Below are positions 61,213 through 64,000 of a stretch of 64,000 bases of DNA, piece after piece. Made by a program: the position numbers and the translations under genes. The first letter of the stretch is position 1, and each line of letters starts with the position of its first letter. Where the stretch lies: the NCBI RefSeq assembly GCF_012976305.1, contig NZ_JABDSR010000010.1:28068-92067 (forward strand), in the 5' to 3' direction. The notes under the pieces are model-generated. The model saw only the letters and a list, made by a program, of their open reading frames with translations, searched no databases and was not told the origin of the DNA. This DNA is from Peptoniphilus faecalis (GTDB lineage Bacteria > Bacillota > Clostridia > Tissierellales > Peptoniphilaceae).

Positions 61213-63741
61213 TTATGACGCACAATAATCGCAGTCTTCAACTTCTAAAGACTTACTTCTAACATAATAAACTGACTTTATTTTTTCCTTTGCAGCCTTG
61301 ATATAAAGATTTAAAATTTTTCTCATAGTAAAGTCCGTAGTAATATAAAAATTAATTGACTGACCTTGGTCAATATGTCTTTGTCTTATTGCGGCAGCTT
61401 CAATTACAAGATTTTGATCTAGCTCATGAGCATTTTCGTATAGCCAAAAACTTTGTGGCGTTAAATCTGGTGCAACTCTAGGTAAAATTGAACCCTTTTT
61501 TTCCTCCAAGAAATACCTGTTCATTACAGGATCTACACCTGCAGTAGTTGCAGAAATAATAGAAGTGGAACCCGTTGGTGCAATTGCCATTATATATCCA
61601 TTTCTAAGTCCATTTTTATTTACATCTTTACGAAGTTTTTGCCACTTGTCGTCCTTATAACCTCTCAAATCAAAATAATTTCCATTTTGCCAATCTGAAC
61701 CTTCAAAGAAATCATAGGATCCCTTTTCCTTTGCAAGTTCCATGGAAGCAGTGATTGCATGATAATTTATCCTTTCATAGACATCATCAGCCCACTTTAA
61801 ATGATCTTCAATGTCAGAAAAAGCTATACCTGCTTTTACAAGAGCATGATGGTAACCACTTGTTCCAAGTCCAATAGATCTATACTTTCTATTTGTTACT
61901 TTTGCGTAGGGAACTGGATAATAATTTAAATCTATTACATTATCAAGTGCTCTAACTGTAGTTTTTACAATGTCCTTTAACTCTTCATCATCTTGTAAGT
62001 CGATATTTCCAAGTACAAGAGATGCAAGATTACATACCACAAAATCTCCTGGTTTAGTTTTTGTAACTATTATTTCATCGCCAGCTTCAGTCTCTATTTT
62101 AGTTTCAAGAGTTTCTATTGCTGACATATTTTGCATAATCTCTGTGCAAAGATTTGAAGAATAAATCATTCCCACATGCTTATTTGGATTCATTTCATTT
62201 ACATTATCCCTATAAAAGGCAAAGGGTGTTCCTGTTTCTGTTAGAGATTTAATAATAAGTCTAACTAAATCCTTGACGCTCATTTCACGTCTTGAAATAT
62301 TTTTGTCAGAAATGCACTCTCTATATTTTTCTTCCCACTCTTTTCCATAGTAATCTTCGAGAGAATAACCCTTCTTCTCAAGAATTTCGTGAGGATCGAA
62401 CATATACCAAGTTGCATCAATGTCTTTTTCTGCTAATTCAAAAAATAAATTTGGATAGCAGATAGCAGGGAAAATATCGTGAGCCTTCATTCTATCATCG
62501 CCATTATTTGTTCGAAGTTGCAAAAATTCTGGGATGTCTTTGTGCCAAGCATCAAGATAACATGACACCGAGCCTTGTCGAACACCAAGCTGATCAACTG
62601 CAACAGCTGTGTCATTTGCAAGTTTAATCCACCTAATAACTCCTCCAGCAACACCCTTAAATCCTCTTATGTCAGAACCCGTTGCACGAACCTTTCCAAA
62701 ATAAAGACCCATTCCGCCACCGTGTTTAGAAATTTGTGCAAAATTATCAATTGAGCGATAAATTCCCTTTAAAGTATCAGGAACTGTATCTATAAAGCAA
62801 GATGAAAGCTGATTGTAAGGCTTTCTAGCATTGGACATAGTTGGAGTTGCAACTGTTACTTTTAAAGTGGAATAAATGTCATAAAACTTCTTCGCCCAAT
62901 AAATTTTGTTTTTTTCAGGTACTGCAAGGTGCATTGCAATTCCCATAAACATTTCTTGTATACTTTCTACAAACCTTCCGTCGTGACTTCTTATTACATA
63001 TCTCTTTATGAGAAGATCAAGACCAGAATAATTTAAAAGCCTATTCCTAGAATTATCTATATAATTCTCTAACTCTAAAATTTCATCCCGAGTATAATTT
63101 TCTAAAATGTATTTTCCATAGAGGTTCTTTTCACTTAAAAATACAATTTTTTCGTAAAAATTATTTATATTAAAATCCTTTAAATTTCTTTCTATTTTCT
63201 TTTCCAAATCGTAATTTAAAAATAAGGCTGCGATAAATTCCCACTTTGGTGAATCTTTGTCTGTTAACTCACTTGCAGCTTTTATAATTTCAGAAAGATA
63301 GGCATCTTCACTTTGGCCTTTCTTTACAAAAGATTCGAACTTATTGTACAAGTTTTCAAGTTCATATTTTTTTTGGTCATAATTTTTTCTCACGAATTTT
63401 AAAATCTTTAGGACTTTTTCATCTTTTATGAAATTTCCAAATTTTTCTAAAATTTGTCTTTCTTCAGAGTGTCTATTTCTATAAAGAATGTATGCCTTAA
63501 CAACTTCGATTTCCTTTTCATCAATTAGCTTTAACTCAACTAAATCCTGAATTTCCTCAACAGTGGGTGGATTCTTTGGATCATAGTTTCTTATAAGTTT
63601 ATCCTTAATATCAAGAGCATAATTATTTATAACATTGTCGTCATACTTTTTACCGACAGAATCAAAGGCTTTTTCTATTGCATTTTTAATCTTCAAATGA
63701 TCGAAAGTTACCTCTCTCTTGTCTCTTTTTAATATTTTCAT
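61213..63741 (-). CDS. nrdA: Ribonucleotide reductase large subunit (R1)
   Basis: An 842-residue catalytic subunit. An N-terminal ATP-cone (about 1-95) for overall activity control is followed by the ten-stranded barrel. ATPTMSNARKPYNQLSSCFID (the first redox Cys) is near residue 300, NLCTEIM with a catalytic Cys/Glu pair near 525 and IAPTGSTSIISATTAGVDPV near 700. The tail ends CDYCAS with the C-terminal redox Cys pair. It reduces ribonucleotides with NrdB and needs oxygen or oxidant for the radical, so the host tolerates some oxygen. RBS GGGGGAT. Confidence 0.95.
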   Translation of the reverse strand: MKILKRDKREVTFDHLKIKNAIEKAFDSVGKKYDDNVINNYALDIKDKLIRNYDPKNPPTVEEIQDLVELKLIDEKEIEVVKAYILYRNRHSEERQILEKFGNFIKDEKVLKILKFVRKNYDQKKYELENLYNKFESFVKKGQSEDAYLSEIIKAASELTDKDSPKWEFIAALFLNYDLEKKIERNLKDFNINNFYEKIVFLSEKNLYGKYILENYTRDEILELENYIDNSRNRLLNYSGLDLLIKRYVIRSHDGRFVESIQEMFMGIAMHLAVPEKNKIYWAKKFYDIYSTLKVTVATPTMSNARKPYNQLSSCFIDTVPDTLKGIYRSIDNFAQISKHGGGMGLYFGKVRATGSDIRGFKGVAGGVIRWIKLANDTAVAVDQLGVRQGSVSCYLDAWHKDIPEFLQLRTNNGDDRMKAHDIFPAICYPNLFFELAEKDIDATWYMFDPHEILEKKGYSLEDYYGKEWEEKYRECISDKNISRREMSVKDLVRLIIKSLTETGTPFAFYRDNVNEMNPNKHVGMIYSSNLCTEIMQNMSAIETLETKIETEAGDEIIVTKTKPGDFVVCNLASLVLGNIDLQDDEELKDIVKTTVRALDNVIDLNYYPVPYAKVTNRKYRSIGLGTSGYHHALVKAGIAFSDIEDHLKWADDVYERINYHAITASMELAKEKGSYDFFEGSDWQNGNYFDLRGYKDDKWQKLRKDVNKNGLRNGYIMAIAPTGSTSIISATTAGVDPVMNRYFLEEKKGSILPRVAPDLTPQSFWLYENAHELDQNLVIEAAAIRQRHIDQGQSINFYITTDFTMRKILNLYIKAAKEKIKSVYYVRSKSLEVEDCDYCAS

Positions 63742-63873
63742 GAATCCCCCATATAGTATATTATTTTAATATTTCTTTTTAAATACTACTATATATTATC
63801 ACAAACCAAATATTATAAGTAGACCCTTTATTAAATAAAAATAACTTTAGATTTTTGTTCATATAAATTTTTT

Positions 63874-64000
63874 GGTTCTATAATAAATAGTGTTGGTGAG
63901 AAATCATCAGCACTATTTTTGTATGGAAATGTATAAAAAATAGACATAGAAATCACATTCCTATAAAATATAGTTGCAACCAAATACCAAGGAGTGATTC
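63874..64000 (+). mobile_element. Probable left end of an ISL3-type insertion sequence
   Basis: From GGTTCTATAATAAATAGTG (63874 onward) the sequence has the look of an ISL3-family left terminal repeat, followed by a hairpin (about 63884-63916) and then a second inverted repeat, GAAATCACATTCCT with AAGGAGTGATTC, which encloses a ribosome binding site at the very edge of the window. The same layout precedes the transposase fragment at 7086. A transposase start would be expected within a few bases beyond 64000. The family is inferred from memory of such ends. Confidence 0.45.

Noticed and set aside
60152..63741. Class III (anaerobic) ribonucleotide reductase
   Set aside because: The small subunit has the complete di-metal and Tyr signature of R2 and the large one has the class I C-terminal Cys pair; no glycyl-radical motif is present.

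Overview
The window is a low-GC (about 30%), AT-rich Firmicutes chromosome segment with strong AGGAGG-type ribosome binding sites. An amino-acid-fermenting anaerobic coccus of the Tissierellia (Peptoniphilus-like) fits best: a complete histidine-to-glutamate operon with formate-THF ligase, several peptidases and amino-acid carriers, a WalRK-YycHI-WalJ cluster, surface proteins with SLH repeats, and an oxygen-dependent-type NrdAB. The genus is an inference; no rRNA or tRNA lies in the window.

Layout. 1-121: start of a truncated charged protein. 266-3833: heterodimeric ABC exporter with one degenerate ATP site. 4130-6901: aminobenzoyl-glutamate-type transporter plus M20 amidohydrolase. 6985-7640: transposon graveyard. 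7652-22285 (all minus strand): the hut region, transcribed hutU, yjiH-like, antiporter-like carrier, hutI, YfcC-like carrier, M20 hydrolase, fchA, class III aminotransferase, hutH, ftcD, fhs. Histidine is deaminated (HutH), hydrated (HutU) and opened (HutI) to formiminoglutamate. FtcD and FchA pass the one-carbon unit to THF, and Fhs can recover it as formate plus ATP. A candidate structured RNA leader precedes the antiporter-like gene.

22584-30636: a secreted LamG-metallophosphoesterase-SLH protein, M18 aminopeptidase, APC permease, YkvI-like carrier and HpaI-type aldolase, the last divergent from a LysR regulator (30829-31752). 31963-33400: MetE-C-like methyltransferase under a methionine T-box. 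33403-39512: coiled hypothetical, K+/H+ antiporter, small membrane protein, aminotransferase, DnaC/DnaI loader, DnaD protein and GNAT. 39698-46552: Lrp/AsnC regulator, WalR, WalK, YycH, YycI, WalJ, SurE and a 23-codon membrane peptide. 46623-52109: lipoprotein, a tiny GGADGPT-motif protein, MgtE under an M-box, a decayed HTH-membrane gene, glutaminase and MsrAB. 52442-55954: zinc acquisition (ZinT, ZnuA with an inserted domain, ZnuC, ZnuB). 56145-63741: C69 dipeptidase with SLH repeats, FtsH, NrdB and NrdA. The last ~130 bases look like the left end of an ISL3-type insertion sequence.

The most worthwhile second looks are the GGADGPT mini-protein (47166-47396), the unassigned RNA-like leader at 18904-18960, the domain insertion in ZnuA, a three-copy hairpin family (7556, 22476, 58166), and the accessory transporter/hydrolase content of the hut operon. 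I saw no CRISPR array, prophage, toxin-antitoxin pair or obvious defence system.
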